Below, one piece after another: positions 31,580 to 40,153 of a DNA stretch of 64,000 nucleotides (its first letter is position 1; each line of letters starts with the position of its first letter). The notes under the pieces were generated by a model. It did no database searches. It saw only the letters and a program-made list of their open reading frames with translations, and was not told where the DNA came from. A program made the translations under genes and the position numbers. This DNA comes from Gemmatimonadota bacterium (lineage in GTDB: Bacteria > JBHIER01 > G020348925): assembly GCA_020348925.1 (NCBI GenBank), contig CP070758.1, positions 2,842,306 through 2,906,305 of the forward strand. Direction: 5' to 3'.

Positions 31580-31726
31580 GAGATGCCTCCTTGTATATTG
31601 GTAAAACGATGACAAAATTCGCTGACAATCCAAGATCACCACGCAGTGCGACGCATTGGACAATCACACAATATTCTCTTTTATTTTCCTAAGTGTTCGC
31701 TCAGTCCCTATCCCATGTTTTTTCAT

Positions 31727-31758
31727 TGGAGCGTAGCATACCACGATGCTACGCTCCA
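31727..31758. other. 13-bp perfect hairpin downstream of a beta-helix gene
   Basis: TGGAGCGTAGCAT (31727-31739) is the exact inverse of ATGCTACGCTCCA (31746-31758), with a six-base loop. It lies 20 bases beyond the stop of the minus-strand gene at 31778. On that strand the stem is followed by A residues rather than a T-run, so it is not a textbook intrinsic terminator; it may stabilise the 3' end of the transcript. Confidence 0.65.
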
Positions 31759-31777
31759 TTTCGTGAGGGGGAGGTCA

Positions 31778-34411
31778 CTACTTCATCAGAATCATGCTTC
31801 TGGTTGCTGTGTAATCACCAACCGTCAGTCGATAGAAATAGACTCCGCTGGCCACGTCAAACGCACCCCAGGTTACACTATGATATCCCGGTTCTTTCGC
31901 CTCATCAACCAAAGTGGCCACTTCTTGTCCTAAAATATTGTACACTTTCAGGGTAGTGTGAACCGATGATCTCATACCAGATATCTGATATCTGATCTCA
32001 GTAGTCGGATTAAATGGATTCGGATAGTTTTGGGCCAAGTGATACTCAGCCGGAACATGGACCGCCTTCACCAGAGTCATCAGTCTGAGATGATCCTTTT
32101 TCGACAAATAGGCGTCCAGCAGCTGAAGGTATTCAATGACGTCGGAAGAAATTTTAGCCGATCCCATCGGTGGACAGGTGTTCGTTCCGAGAACAAGGTT
32201 TACGATGCCAACCACATCGATAATATCGACGATCCCGTTGGCAGTACAGTCAGCCGCCTCTTCCTGAGTAGGCGATGGTATCAGGTTTCCCAAAATTATG
32301 TTTACGGTGGCCAGCACATCCAAAATATTTACGGCACCATCCTGATTCACATCGGTATTCACAGGAACGTAGGTGAGCCACCTGATGGCATTCTCCAGCA
32401 ACGTCCCCCTGGCCTCATTATTCGTCCCGACAAAGGCATTGATGCCCTCAATTCCGATGGCGAAATAGACGACTTTGTAATCCCCATCGTACTTGATGGC
32501 GGCGGTCTGCCGCGTTGCGAAATAGGTGAGAACAGTACTCGCACCTTCCAGGGGAGCAATAACACTGGGAGAGGTTTGACTCGCATCTATTGGAAGAAAG
32601 GTGAATCCGCCGGAGATAGGATCACCTTCAACCCCATACAGAAACGTCTCCACAATGGAATCACTCACGTATTCGGAGTGCAAATAATCGGTATAGAAGG
32701 TCTGGTCGCTGGCCGAGCCGTCCTCCACAAGATCGCGGCCGATATTCGAACCGGAAACGAGAAGCCTTCCTCCCTCGTCCAGAAAGGCGGCGATGACGGT
32801 TTGCTCATCCGAGGTCAGGCTGGTCTCCCCATCATCCCCTGTGAACCATATTACCGCTTCGTATCGCTGAAGCTCCTCCACTGAGGGACACCCCAACTCC
32901 GAAACACTCCACTCCCCTGGAAAAATGCCTCGCACACCCAAGGCTGACGTATACACGTCCTCCAACGCCACCCCTCCGTCGTCATCCACAAGAAGTATCG
33001 TCGGCGTCCCCACAATAAGCTCGACACTATCGATAATCGCATATCCACCGTCAGCACCCATCTCCACGTAAAATAAACTCGAGTGGCTCACGCTCCCCTC
33101 CCTCACCGTAAAGGAAAACGGATTGCCTTCATTGTCCTTTTGCTCCCCCTGGGCCAGATCACCCAAAGAAGATGTCCCCTGTTCAATTTCAATGTCCGGA
33201 TCATCGTTGAGCAGCGTTACCGTGACGCCTGTGGCGTCCCGGCTCGTGTTCAACACGGATACAACCACATCCGCCGTCTCACCGGCATCGGCTCTCCCGT
33301 TACCATTGCCTTCACTGTCGTCAAGGGTGAACTCTTCCAGCCACAGGTACGGCGCATCGAAATGGTAGAACACCTTCGCCCCCATGTCCGCTCGTGTGCC
33401 GTCCGGGTCCAGGGGACTGTCGGGATCGCCGGAATCGATGCACGGTGAGTCCGGAGACAGATCGTACTCCTCATTGGCAAACAACGGGTCCAGGTCGATG
33501 TTACCAACTCCTTCATGTCCCTGCCCAACATCATTGTAGATGATCTCCGATCCCCCACCGCCGAAGAGCTGGTCACCCGTGCTCTGAGTGTTGTCCCACA
33601 CAATATTGTTGCGCATGAAGACAAGGCTCGAAACCGACAACCCCCCACCTGCTCCGCCTGTGCCACTGCTTGTAGACGAGTTACCCACAATCGTATTGTT
33701 TTCTATTACGGTAAAACCATCACCGGCCAACCACACGCCACCTCCCCCGAAATCCTCCCCCCCACTGTTATCCGCAATGATATTTCTTCTTATGACACCG
33801 TCCGAATAGAACATGACAATTCCGCCGCCGTAACGACCCGCGTTCCCTTCGATGATGTTCCCTACAATCACGGGATCTCCGTCGCCGCTGCGGATACCAC
33901 CACCACCGGCACTTTGGACACCACCGGATACAAGCACCGCTTCATTGTTCACGATATGGTTGTTCCTGATGGTCGGCGCACACAGATCCATGAGGACGCC
34001 TCCACCTTCCCTGTAGTACAGGCCATCATGAAGGTCTTGCCATATGGTGCCTGTTCCTCCGGTCAGAGTGAAACCTTCCAGGACGGTCGTGGCATCCTGT
34101 CCGTAGGCAATGATGACACAACTGCCCGTATCAGGATGAGTCGGACTGCTGCCATCGATGATCGTGTTCCCAATGAATTGCTCATCTTCATCGAGGATGT
34201 AATGGCTGGCGACAACAATATTCTTCTCGAAAATTTTAATGTTTTCCAAATATGTGCCCGGTGCTACGAGAACTGTATCGCCTTGGCCGGCGGCATTGAT
34301 GCCGCTCTGGATAGAAGGTTGATCTCCAGGGACATTGATAATGGTTCCCCCGGCGCAAAACGCCATCAACGTCAGAGAGATCAGCGTCAACGACATAACT
34401 CTTTGGTACAT
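31778..34411 (-). CDS. Secreted beta-helix/amidotransferase-like/dockerin protein with T9SS tail
   Basis: The 877-residue product has a signal peptide (1-22) and a right-handed parallel beta-helix (about 25-330) opening with PSIQSGINAAGQGDTVLVAPGT, a Pfam-NosD/pectate-lyase-like fold with rungs such as NNTIVGNSS. A CARDB-like Ig domain (350-470, DDSEGNGNGRADAGE) precedes a class I glutamine-amidotransferase-like Rossmann domain (470-680, TPTILLVDDDGGVALEDVY). A dockerin (687-743) and a T9SS type A tail (783-877, QNYPNPFNPTTEIRYQI) complete it. The ATG at 34411 follows AAAGGAGG. The beta-helix suggests polysaccharide binding or cleavage, but no catalytic triad was identified. It is the intact counterpart of the broken gene at 16442-18760. 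Confidence 0.9.
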   Translation of the reverse strand: MYQRVMSLTLISLTLMAFCAGGTIINVPGDQPSIQSGINAAGQGDTVLVAPGTYLENIKIFEKNIVVASHYILDEDEQFIGNTIIDGSSPTHPDTGSCVIIAYGQDATTVLEGFTLTGGTGTIWQDLHDGLYYREGGGVLMDLCAPTIRNNHIVNNEAVLVSGGVQSAGGGGIRSGDGDPVIVGNIIEGNAGRYGGGIVMFYSDGVIRRNIIADNSGGEDFGGGGVWLAGDGFTVIENNTIVGNSSTSSGTGGAGGGLSVSSLVFMRNNIVWDNTQSTGDQLFGGGGSEIIYNDVGQGHEGVGNIDLDPLFANEEYDLSPDSPCIDSGDPDSPLDPDGTRADMGAKVFYHFDAPYLWLEEFTLDDSEGNGNGRADAGETADVVVSVLNTSRDATGVTVTLLNDDPDIEIEQGTSSLGDLAQGEQKDNEGNPFSFTVREGSVSHSSLFYVEMGADGGYAIIDSVELIVGTPTILLVDDDGGVALEDVYTSALGVRGIFPGEWSVSELGCPSVEELQRYEAVIWFTGDDGETSLTSDEQTVIAAFLDEGGRLLVSGSNIGRDLVEDGSASDQTFYTDYLHSEYVSDSIVETFLYGVEGDPISGGFTFLPIDASQTSPSVIAPLEGASTVLTYFATRQTAAIKYDGDYKVVYFAIGIEGINAFVGTNNEARGTLLENAIRWLTYVPVNTDVNQDGAVNILDVLATVNIILGNLIPSPTQEEAADCTANGIVDIIDVVGIVNLVLGTNTCPPMGSAKISSDVIEYLQLLDAYLSKKDHLRLMTLVKAVHVPAEYHLAQNYPNPFNPTTEIRYQISGMRSSVHTTLKVYNILGQEVATLVDEAKEPGYHSVTWGAFDVASGVYFYRLTVGDYTATRSMILMK

Positions 34412-34528
34412 AATGCACCTCCTTTGTATACTGTTTGAATATGCACTTTCAATCCCGACGGCCTCTCTCTTAGAAACAATTCATACAAGGATGAATCATT
34501 TCTGCATGAGGTGCAACGAAAAGAATGA

Positions 34529-37174
34529 TCACTTCAGCAGAATCATTCGTTTCGTTGCTGTGAAATCGCCAACCGTTAATTGATAGAAATAGACACCACA
34601 AGCTCTATCACCAGCATCCCAAGTCACCGTATGATACCCTGGTTCTTTCATTTCATCCACTAAAGTTACAACCTCTTGCCCTAAAATATTATAGACTTTC
34701 AGAGTGGTAGAAACTGAAGATCTCCTATCCACTATGTGATATCTAATATCCGTTGTCGGATTAAAGGGATTGGGATCGTTCTGCAAAAGTTGGCATTCAT
34801 TGGGGACAAGTACCTCCCTGACCAGCGCCATGAGCCTCTCAAAATTTTCAACCGAAAAATAGGGTTTCAGGGATCGAAAATACGCAAGAACCTCCGGAGA
34901 AATCCTCTCCGCCTGGATTGAAGAACACGTACCCGTCCCCAGAACAACATTCACAATACCCACGGCATCAAGAATATCCACGGCATCATTCCCGGTGCAA
35001 TCCGCCGCCCAAACCTGTGAGGCCGATGGCTGCAGCACACCCAGAATAATATTCACGGTCGCCAGTACATCCAGGATGTCCGTCCCGCCATCCTGATTCA
35101 CATCCCCCCGGCTGGGAACAAAGCTGAACCACCGCAGCGCATTCTCCATAAGCGTCCCCCGAATCACAGCATCGGTTCCACTCATGGCCTGTATCCGCTC
35201 AAAACCGAGAGCAAAATAGACGACCTTGTGATCTCCATCGTACTTGAGGGCAGCAGTCTGCTGCGTCGTATAATACAAAAGCACAGTACCGGCTCCTTCA
35301 CGAGGGGCAATGACACTGGGAGAAACCTGACCCTGATCCAGAGAGAGAAACGTGTAGTCGCCGGATATGGGATCCCCTGAAACGCCATACAGAAACGTCT
35401 CCTCAATGGAATCACCGACATACTCCGCATGCAAATAATCACTGTAGAAGGCCGCATCGTCAACCGTCCCATCCTCCACCAAATCATACCCTATATTCGA
35501 CCCTGCGATCAGAAGATTTCCACCCCCATCCAAGAATGTTTCCATCACCGACTGCTCCTCCACCGTCAGACTGCTCTCCCGATCGTCCCCCGTGAACCAT
35601 ATCACCGCCTCATATGCCTGGAACTCTTCAACCGGTGGACACCCTAATCGCAACATCTCCCACTCCCCAGGGAAAATGTTCACCGTTCGCAATGCTTCCG
35701 TGTAGACATCCTCGTACGAAGCACCATTATCATCGTCCACCAGCAGAATCGTGGGTGTCCCGATTGTAAGCTCCAGACTATCTTCATTGACATACCCTCC
35801 ATCGGCCCTCATCTCCACATAAAACATACAGACATGACTGACGATACCCGGAGTCACAGAGAATAAGAACGGATTCTCAGTATTGTCAGCACTCTCTCCC
35901 ATCGCCAAAGTACCCAAAGCAGTCTGCCCTTGAAGAATCTCCACATGCGGATCGTCAGTGTCAAGAGTCACACTAACTCCCGTGGCATCAAGGCTTGTGT
36001 TGATGACCGTGACAATAAAATCCACAATCTCACCGGCGTCCGCTCTTCCGTTACCATTGCCCTGGTTGTCATCAAGAGTAAAGCTTTCAAGCCATATGTA
36101 GGGAGTATCCAGATGATAATAAGAAAACGCTCCCATATCCGCTCTCGTCCCGTCCGGATCAAGGGGACTACCGGGATCACCAGCATCGATGCAGGGTGAA
36201 TTTGAGGAAAGAGTGTACCCCGCATCAGCAAACAACGGATTCATATTGATATTGCCAAGACCTTCCCGTCCACCTTGAATATCAGAATAATGAATTTCAG
36301 AACCAATGCCGCCGGAGATTTGTCCCCCGTTTTCCTGAAAATTGTCCCATACGATATTATTGCGGGCGATGACGGTCGTAGCCCAGATCAACATGCCCCC
36401 GCCTGCTCCCCCTTGAGCATACTGACCGGTACCGCCAAAGGATGAATTCCCGATAATAGTATTGTTTTCAACGATAGTCGGGCCGACGGAATACAGCCAA
36501 ATACCCCCTCCACCAAAATCCTCCCCGCCGCCGTTGTCAATAATTAAATTTCTTCGAATAGTACCGGTTGCGTAATTCATGACAATACCGGCACCGTAAC
36601 GCCCTCGGTTCCCCTCAATCACGTTGTTTTCGATCAGAGGATTCCCATCGCCGCACCGAATGCCACCACCTCCCGCACTCGTCATCCCCTGCCTGTTGAT
36701 GGCTTCATTGTCAACGATATGATTGTTCCGAATCGTCGGCGATGACAAGGTGATTAAAACACCGCCTCCCTCTCGATATAAACCCGCACCATGCTCGTCT
36801 TCCCATTTTGTGCCGGTTCCGCCTGTCAAGGTGAACCCCTCCAGTACGGCTGCTGAACCTTCACCGGAAATGATGAGGACACAACTGGCAGTATCTGGGT
36901 GCGTGGAATTACTGCCATCAATAACGGTTGTCTCAATAAAATCAGGATTACCTTCCAAGATGAAATGGCTCGCCACTACTATGTTTTTACCACTAAAATT
37001 GATGTTCTCAAAATAGGTACCGGGTGCGACTAAAACGGTATCGCCGTGCACAGCGGCATCGATTCCTGCCTGGATTGTCGGATGATTATCCGGCACATGA
37101 ATGACGGTTGTCCAGGCGGGCATCGCTATCAGTGCAAAAGAAATCAGTGCGGCAAAAACGACACGTCCAATCAT
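34529..37174 (-). CDS. Secreted beta-helix/amidotransferase-like/dockerin protein with T9SS tail
   Basis: The 881-residue product is a tandem paralogue of the preceding gene on the same strand, 117 bp away. It has the same order: signal peptide (1-22), beta-helix (about 25-335) beginning PTIQAGIDAAVHGDTVLVAP, CARDB-like domain (about 345-470), amidotransferase-like domain (TPTILLVDDDNGASYEDVY), dockerin (685-751) and a T9SS tail (791-881) where the usual NYPNPFNP is NDPNPFNP. The dockerin segment GDVNQDGGTDILDVLATVNI closely matches that of the broken copy at 16442-18760, suggesting common descent. The ATG at 37174 follows GAAGGAATATAT. Substrate and activity are unknown. Confidence 0.9.
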   Translation of the reverse strand: MIGRVVFAALISFALIAMPAWTTVIHVPDNHPTIQAGIDAAVHGDTVLVAPGTYFENINFSGKNIVVASHFILEGNPDFIETTVIDGSNSTHPDTASCVLIISGEGSAAVLEGFTLTGGTGTKWEDEHGAGLYREGGGVLITLSSPTIRNNHIVDNEAINRQGMTSAGGGGIRCGDGNPLIENNVIEGNRGRYGAGIVMNYATGTIRRNLIIDNGGGEDFGGGGIWLYSVGPTIVENNTIIGNSSFGGTGQYAQGGAGGGMLIWATTVIARNNIVWDNFQENGGQISGGIGSEIHYSDIQGGREGLGNINMNPLFADAGYTLSSNSPCIDAGDPGSPLDPDGTRADMGAFSYYHLDTPYIWLESFTLDDNQGNGNGRADAGEIVDFIVTVINTSLDATGVSVTLDTDDPHVEILQGQTALGTLAMGESADNTENPFLFSVTPGIVSHVCMFYVEMRADGGYVNEDSLELTIGTPTILLVDDDNGASYEDVYTEALRTVNIFPGEWEMLRLGCPPVEEFQAYEAVIWFTGDDRESSLTVEEQSVMETFLDGGGNLLIAGSNIGYDLVEDGTVDDAAFYSDYLHAEYVGDSIEETFLYGVSGDPISGDYTFLSLDQGQVSPSVIAPREGAGTVLLYYTTQQTAALKYDGDHKVVYFALGFERIQAMSGTDAVIRGTLMENALRWFSFVPSRGDVNQDGGTDILDVLATVNIILGVLQPSASQVWAADCTGNDAVDILDAVGIVNVVLGTGTCSSIQAERISPEVLAYFRSLKPYFSVENFERLMALVREVLVPNECQLLQNDPNPFNPTTDIRYHIVDRRSSVSTTLKVYNILGQEVVTLVDEMKEPGYHTVTWDAGDRACGVYFYQLTVGDFTATKRMILLK

Positions 37175-37206
37175 ACATATATTCCTTCAGTTCAAGACGA
37201 ATGGAT

Positions 37207-38094
37207 TCATTGAACAGGTCCGAAAATATGTTCGAACTCGCTGCTCTCCAGTATCTCTCGAAGCGAGGCGATAAAATCCGGTGAATTTTGAAAGGGGTGT
37301 TCTCGAAACAGTCTCCGACACTTCGAGGTTAACAAGTTACGAAACCGATGCTGACGTTCCCCAGAAATTGTCTTCACTCTGTACATATAATTTTGTTGAA
37401 ACATGAGGTTTCCAGGATCAATGGAGCCCGAATCTAGGAGTGCTTTCATCTTCCGATCACAGTGACACGGGTTTTCGTCTTGAATGAGCCCACATTTTTC
37501 CCTCATGAAATCGTACAGTTTATTTCGCGCTCTGGAGAGCCTCTGACGGAAAAGATCTCTGCTTATCTCTAAAATTTCACTTCCTATTTTATCACTCACG
37601 CCAAAAACTTCTCCCAGAATGAAGGTCAATCTGAGTTCTCGGTTCAGACAGAGCAACATACCCATCATGCAATGAATATTGATTTCCTCCAAGAGTAACG
37701 GCATATCAACTGGTATTCCGTTCTGATCCGGCATATCCATGTCAGGTGTCCCGTCAATGCTCTCCCAATATTGATCGAAGGAGACCAATTTGTTCTCAGC
37801 GCTACTTTTTTTCATATTCAGTACGTGATTGGTCACTACTCTATAAGCCCACGTGCGAAAGCTGCTTCTTCCCTGGAATGTCGAGAGCTTCGTAATAATC
37901 TTGAGAAGTGCCTCCTGAGCAACATCCTCGGCATCTTGAGGATTGCCGACCATTCTCAAGGCAATGTTGTATATCCAGTTCTGGTGCCTTTCTACGAGTC
38001 TACCAAGGGCGCCTTTATCTCCCTTCAAGGCCGAAGCCACAAGCTCGCCGTCTTGAGAATCCCTCTTCTTATCCTCCGTAAATGGATTTATCAC
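37207..38094 (-). CDS. ECF-type RNA polymerase sigma factor with C-terminal extension
   Basis: The 295-residue protein starts at a GTG at 38094 behind GGGAG. Region 2 is clear (about 20-90: GDKGALGRLVERHQNWIYN, MVGNPQDAEDVAQEALLK, SSFRTWAYRVVTNHVL). Region 4 follows at about 140-200 (LRLTFILGEVFGVSDKIGSE ... RQRLSRARNKLYDFM). A cysteine motif, CGLIQDENPCHCDRK, sits just after region 4, as in several ECF groups, and a further 80-residue extension has no recognised domain. No anti-sigma gene is adjacent. It lies between the CheY-like receiver and the T9SS-exported beta-helix genes, 33 bp upstream of the latter. In Bacteroidetes the ECF factor SigP with PorXY controls type IX secretion, which makes a similar role tempting but unproven. 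Confidence 0.9.
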   Translation of the reverse strand: MINPFTEDKKRDSQDGELVASALKGDKGALGRLVERHQNWIYNIALRMVGNPQDAEDVAQEALLKIITKLSTFQGRSSFRTWAYRVVTNHVLNMKKSSAENKLVSFDQYWESIDGTPDMDMPDQNGIPVDMPLLLEEINIHCMMGMLLCLNRELRLTFILGEVFGVSDKIGSEILEISRDLFRQRLSRARNKLYDFMREKCGLIQDENPCHCDRKMKALLDSGSIDPGNLMFQQNYMYRVKTISGERQHRFRNLLTSKCRRLFREHPFQNSPDFIASLREILESSEFEHIFGPVQ

Positions 38095-38533
38095 TACATA
38101 AACTCCCTAAAAATCAATGTTTCACAAACATTCCACAGATTGCACTTAAATTCAACCACAATCCCTTAGACAAAAATAAAGATACACTGTGACAGATTAT
38201 TTCCAAAGTTTTTCAAAACGTTTCGAACCGGTGTGTCTCAACCTTCAATATGTTCTTTATACAGCCTTGGTAATATTGTCGTAAAGGACAACCCATGAGG
38301 GTACATTTCTGAGAGCTCGTATTGATACCGCATCCGTTTAAGGAGCTCCTGAATAGTAAATCTTAAAAGCAGTCTTTCACAATCGTTTTTTGTGTCCAAT
38401 TTTTAATAATTCTGAACGCAGGAAAAAATTAATTGAGAAAACCTGGTTCTCGGTAAACCACCATTCATATCTTCTCGGGTTAGACTCGGATGGGTTTCAC
38501 TTTCTCTATCATTGAACAAAGGGGTATCTTAAA
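38095..38533. other. 439-bp intergenic region upstream of the sigma factor gene
   Basis: AT-rich and non-coding. It must carry the promoter of the sigma factor gene on the minus strand and the 3' end of the receiver gene. No obvious palindrome or terminator stem was identified, and no supported gene is present. Confidence 0.5.
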
Positions 38534-38899
38534 TTACGAAGGGTGAGTAAGATGTTGCAGTGTTTCGAACACTTTTTCAAACTCACCTGATTTATCAAAA
38601 AAGAAGTCCGCTCCTGCCTCCATGCATTTTTTCCTATACTGAGGATATGGATAGTTCGTCAACATAATTACGACCGGAACGCCGTTCTGCTTTTCGATCT
38701 TTTGAAGCACACCGATTCCATTTTCTCCAGGCATTCGAATATCCAAGATGACAACATCAGGATTCAATTTCTGTATGAGTGTCAGAGCTTCCAATCCTTC
38801 ATGGGCCTGCCCTACTACCTCAATACCTTGCATATCAGACAAGTCCGAACTCAGCAGTTTGCAGAATAGTTCCGAATCGTCAACAATGACAACTTTCAT
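38534..38899 (-). CDS. Single-domain CheY-like response regulator
   Basis: The 121-residue protein is a lone receiver domain. The acidic pocket is D7 and D8 in IVDDSE, the phospho-acceptor D53 is in VVILDIRMPGENG, the switch threonine is T81 in IMLTNYP and the conserved lysine K103 is in FFDKSGEFEKV. There is no output domain, so it probably acts by protein contact or as a phosphate sink. It lies between the NarL-type system and the sigma factor, on the same strand, and may take phosphate from the PAS histidine kinase at 40119-42098. That partnership is inferred from position only. Confidence 0.92.
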   Translation of the reverse strand: MKVVIVDDSELFCKLLSSDLSDMQGIEVVGQAHEGLEALTLIQKLNPDVVILDIRMPGENGIGVLQKIEKQNGVPVVIMLTNYPYPQYRKKCMEAGADFFFDKSGEFEKVFETLQHLTHPS

Positions 38900-39499
38900 A
38901 ACAACAGCCTTTATTTAAGCGCTTTTTGGTGAGCAGGCCTTTAACGAAAGAGACTCCCTCCGTCACTGAGAAACTCACAGAAAGAATCTCTATCAACACG
39001 TCTCAGGCTCCTCACTTTTACGACCATCAGAGCAGACTGGACATCTGAGCAGGCTATGGCAGGTAGAGGGAACATAAGCGGAAAAAATGGTAGGAATTGA
39101 ATAGGTAGGTTACTGTTTTGTCATAACCCATGCCAGTCACCTGCTCAGATTTCCATTGTCCATCTTCATAAAAATTTTGCTTTCTTCTTCAGAGCGCTTT
39201 TATCCAAAGCTCGAGAAAAAAATTAAATCATTCCCAAACAGAAATGCAATCAGAAATACCCTGATTTCTCACTTCGCAAAACCTTACGGGAGTTCTCTTC
39301 GCTGAGGAAGAATGACGGGATCTAAGTCGCTCATTTTTCCGGGAGCTGTATCGGCTGGCATGGAAAGGCAACATTCGGAACAGACCAATTGTTCCATAGC
39401 ATAAATCGAAACTTCGGTTTGTACTTTTGGGTTTGTAATCTTAATCCTATTGCTTTTCGTATTTCGCGCTTCGGATTTCATTCGGTTGCAACTGGGATA
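38900..39499. other. 600-bp intergenic region with a long imperfect stem
   Basis: No gene supported. ATCTGAGCAGG at 39043-39053 pairs perfectly with CCTGCTCAGAT at 39140-39150, and TGGCA (39057-39061) with TGCCA (39131-39135) inside it, giving a 16-bp two-part stem over 108 bases that could be a small RNA or element end. Further right, 39291-39316 resembles the palindromic element at 19060-19147. The region lies downstream of the NarL-type gene and upstream of the receiver gene. Confidence 0.5.
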
Positions 39500-40153
39500 C
39501 TAATTTTCCAAAGAGGTGAGGCCTTCGCGGATGGCAAATTTAACGAGATCGGGGATATTGTGAATGTTTAATTTTTTCATAATTCGCTGTCGATGAGTTT
39601 CAACAGTTTTCACACTGACATACAATAAAGCTGCTATTTCCTTGGTATTTTTTCCTTCAGCAAAAAGCTGAAGCACTTCACGTTCTCTCGAAGTTAAAAG
39701 AGAGAGAGGGGACGTCTCAATCTGTGTTGTCATCTGCACATAATCCTCCACGACCACGCCTGTTATTTTCGGACTCAGATAGATTTGTCCGCCTAATACT
39801 GTCTCGACGGCCTGGGCAAGTTCCTCAAAAGCGCAGTCCTTCAGAAGATACCCGGAGGCTCCTGCTTGCAGCATTCCAGAAACGAAACGCTTGTCAGAGT
39901 GCATGGACAGGGCGATCACTTTTACATTCTGGACTGCATCGAGGATATGACGGGTAGCTTCCATGCCATTCAGATTCGGCATACCGATATCCATAATAAC
40001 AATATCAGGGGTAAGCTCTGCAGCCAGCTGTAGAGCCCTTCGTCCATCTTCCGCTTCTCCGACAACCTCCATTCCGGATTGCTTGTCGAGCAGGCTCCGT
40101 AAACCGTCTCGCACAATTTTATGATCGTCTGCGAGAAGGATTTTCGTCTTCAT
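39500..40153 (-). CDS. NarL/FixJ-family response regulator
   Basis: I start at the ATG at 40153 (217 residues), nine bases after GGGAGG; the frame runs nine codons further up. The receiver domain has D9/D10 in LLADDH, phospho-acceptor D55 in IVIMDIGMPN and a late K in GYLLKDCAFEEL. A LuxR-type helix-turn-helix follows (about 150-215) with SLLTSREREVLQLFAEGKNT and the recognition helix YVSVKTVETHRQRIMKKL. Its start overlaps the kinase gene by 35 bp, so the two are translationally linked. It is the expected partner of that NarX-like kinase and activates or represses unknown promoters. Confidence 0.94.
   Translation of the reverse strand: MKTKILLADDHKIVRDGLRSLLDKQSGMEVVGEAEDGRRALQLAAELTPDIVIMDIGMPNLNGMEATRHILDAVQNVKVIALSMHSDKRFVSGMLQAGASGYLLKDCAFEELAQAVETVLGGQIYLSPKITGVVVEDYVQMTTQIETSPLSLLTSREREVLQLFAEGKNTKEIAALLYVSVKTVETHRQRIMKKLNIHNIPDLVKFAIREGLTSLEN

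Noticed and set aside
31727-31758. Textbook rho-independent terminator for the beta-helix gene
   Set aside because: The stem is perfect but on the gene's strand it is followed by A residues instead of T residues.
33515-34438. 307-codon plus-strand open frame
   Set aside because: Antisense to the beta-helix gene, with no ribosome site or recognisable domain.
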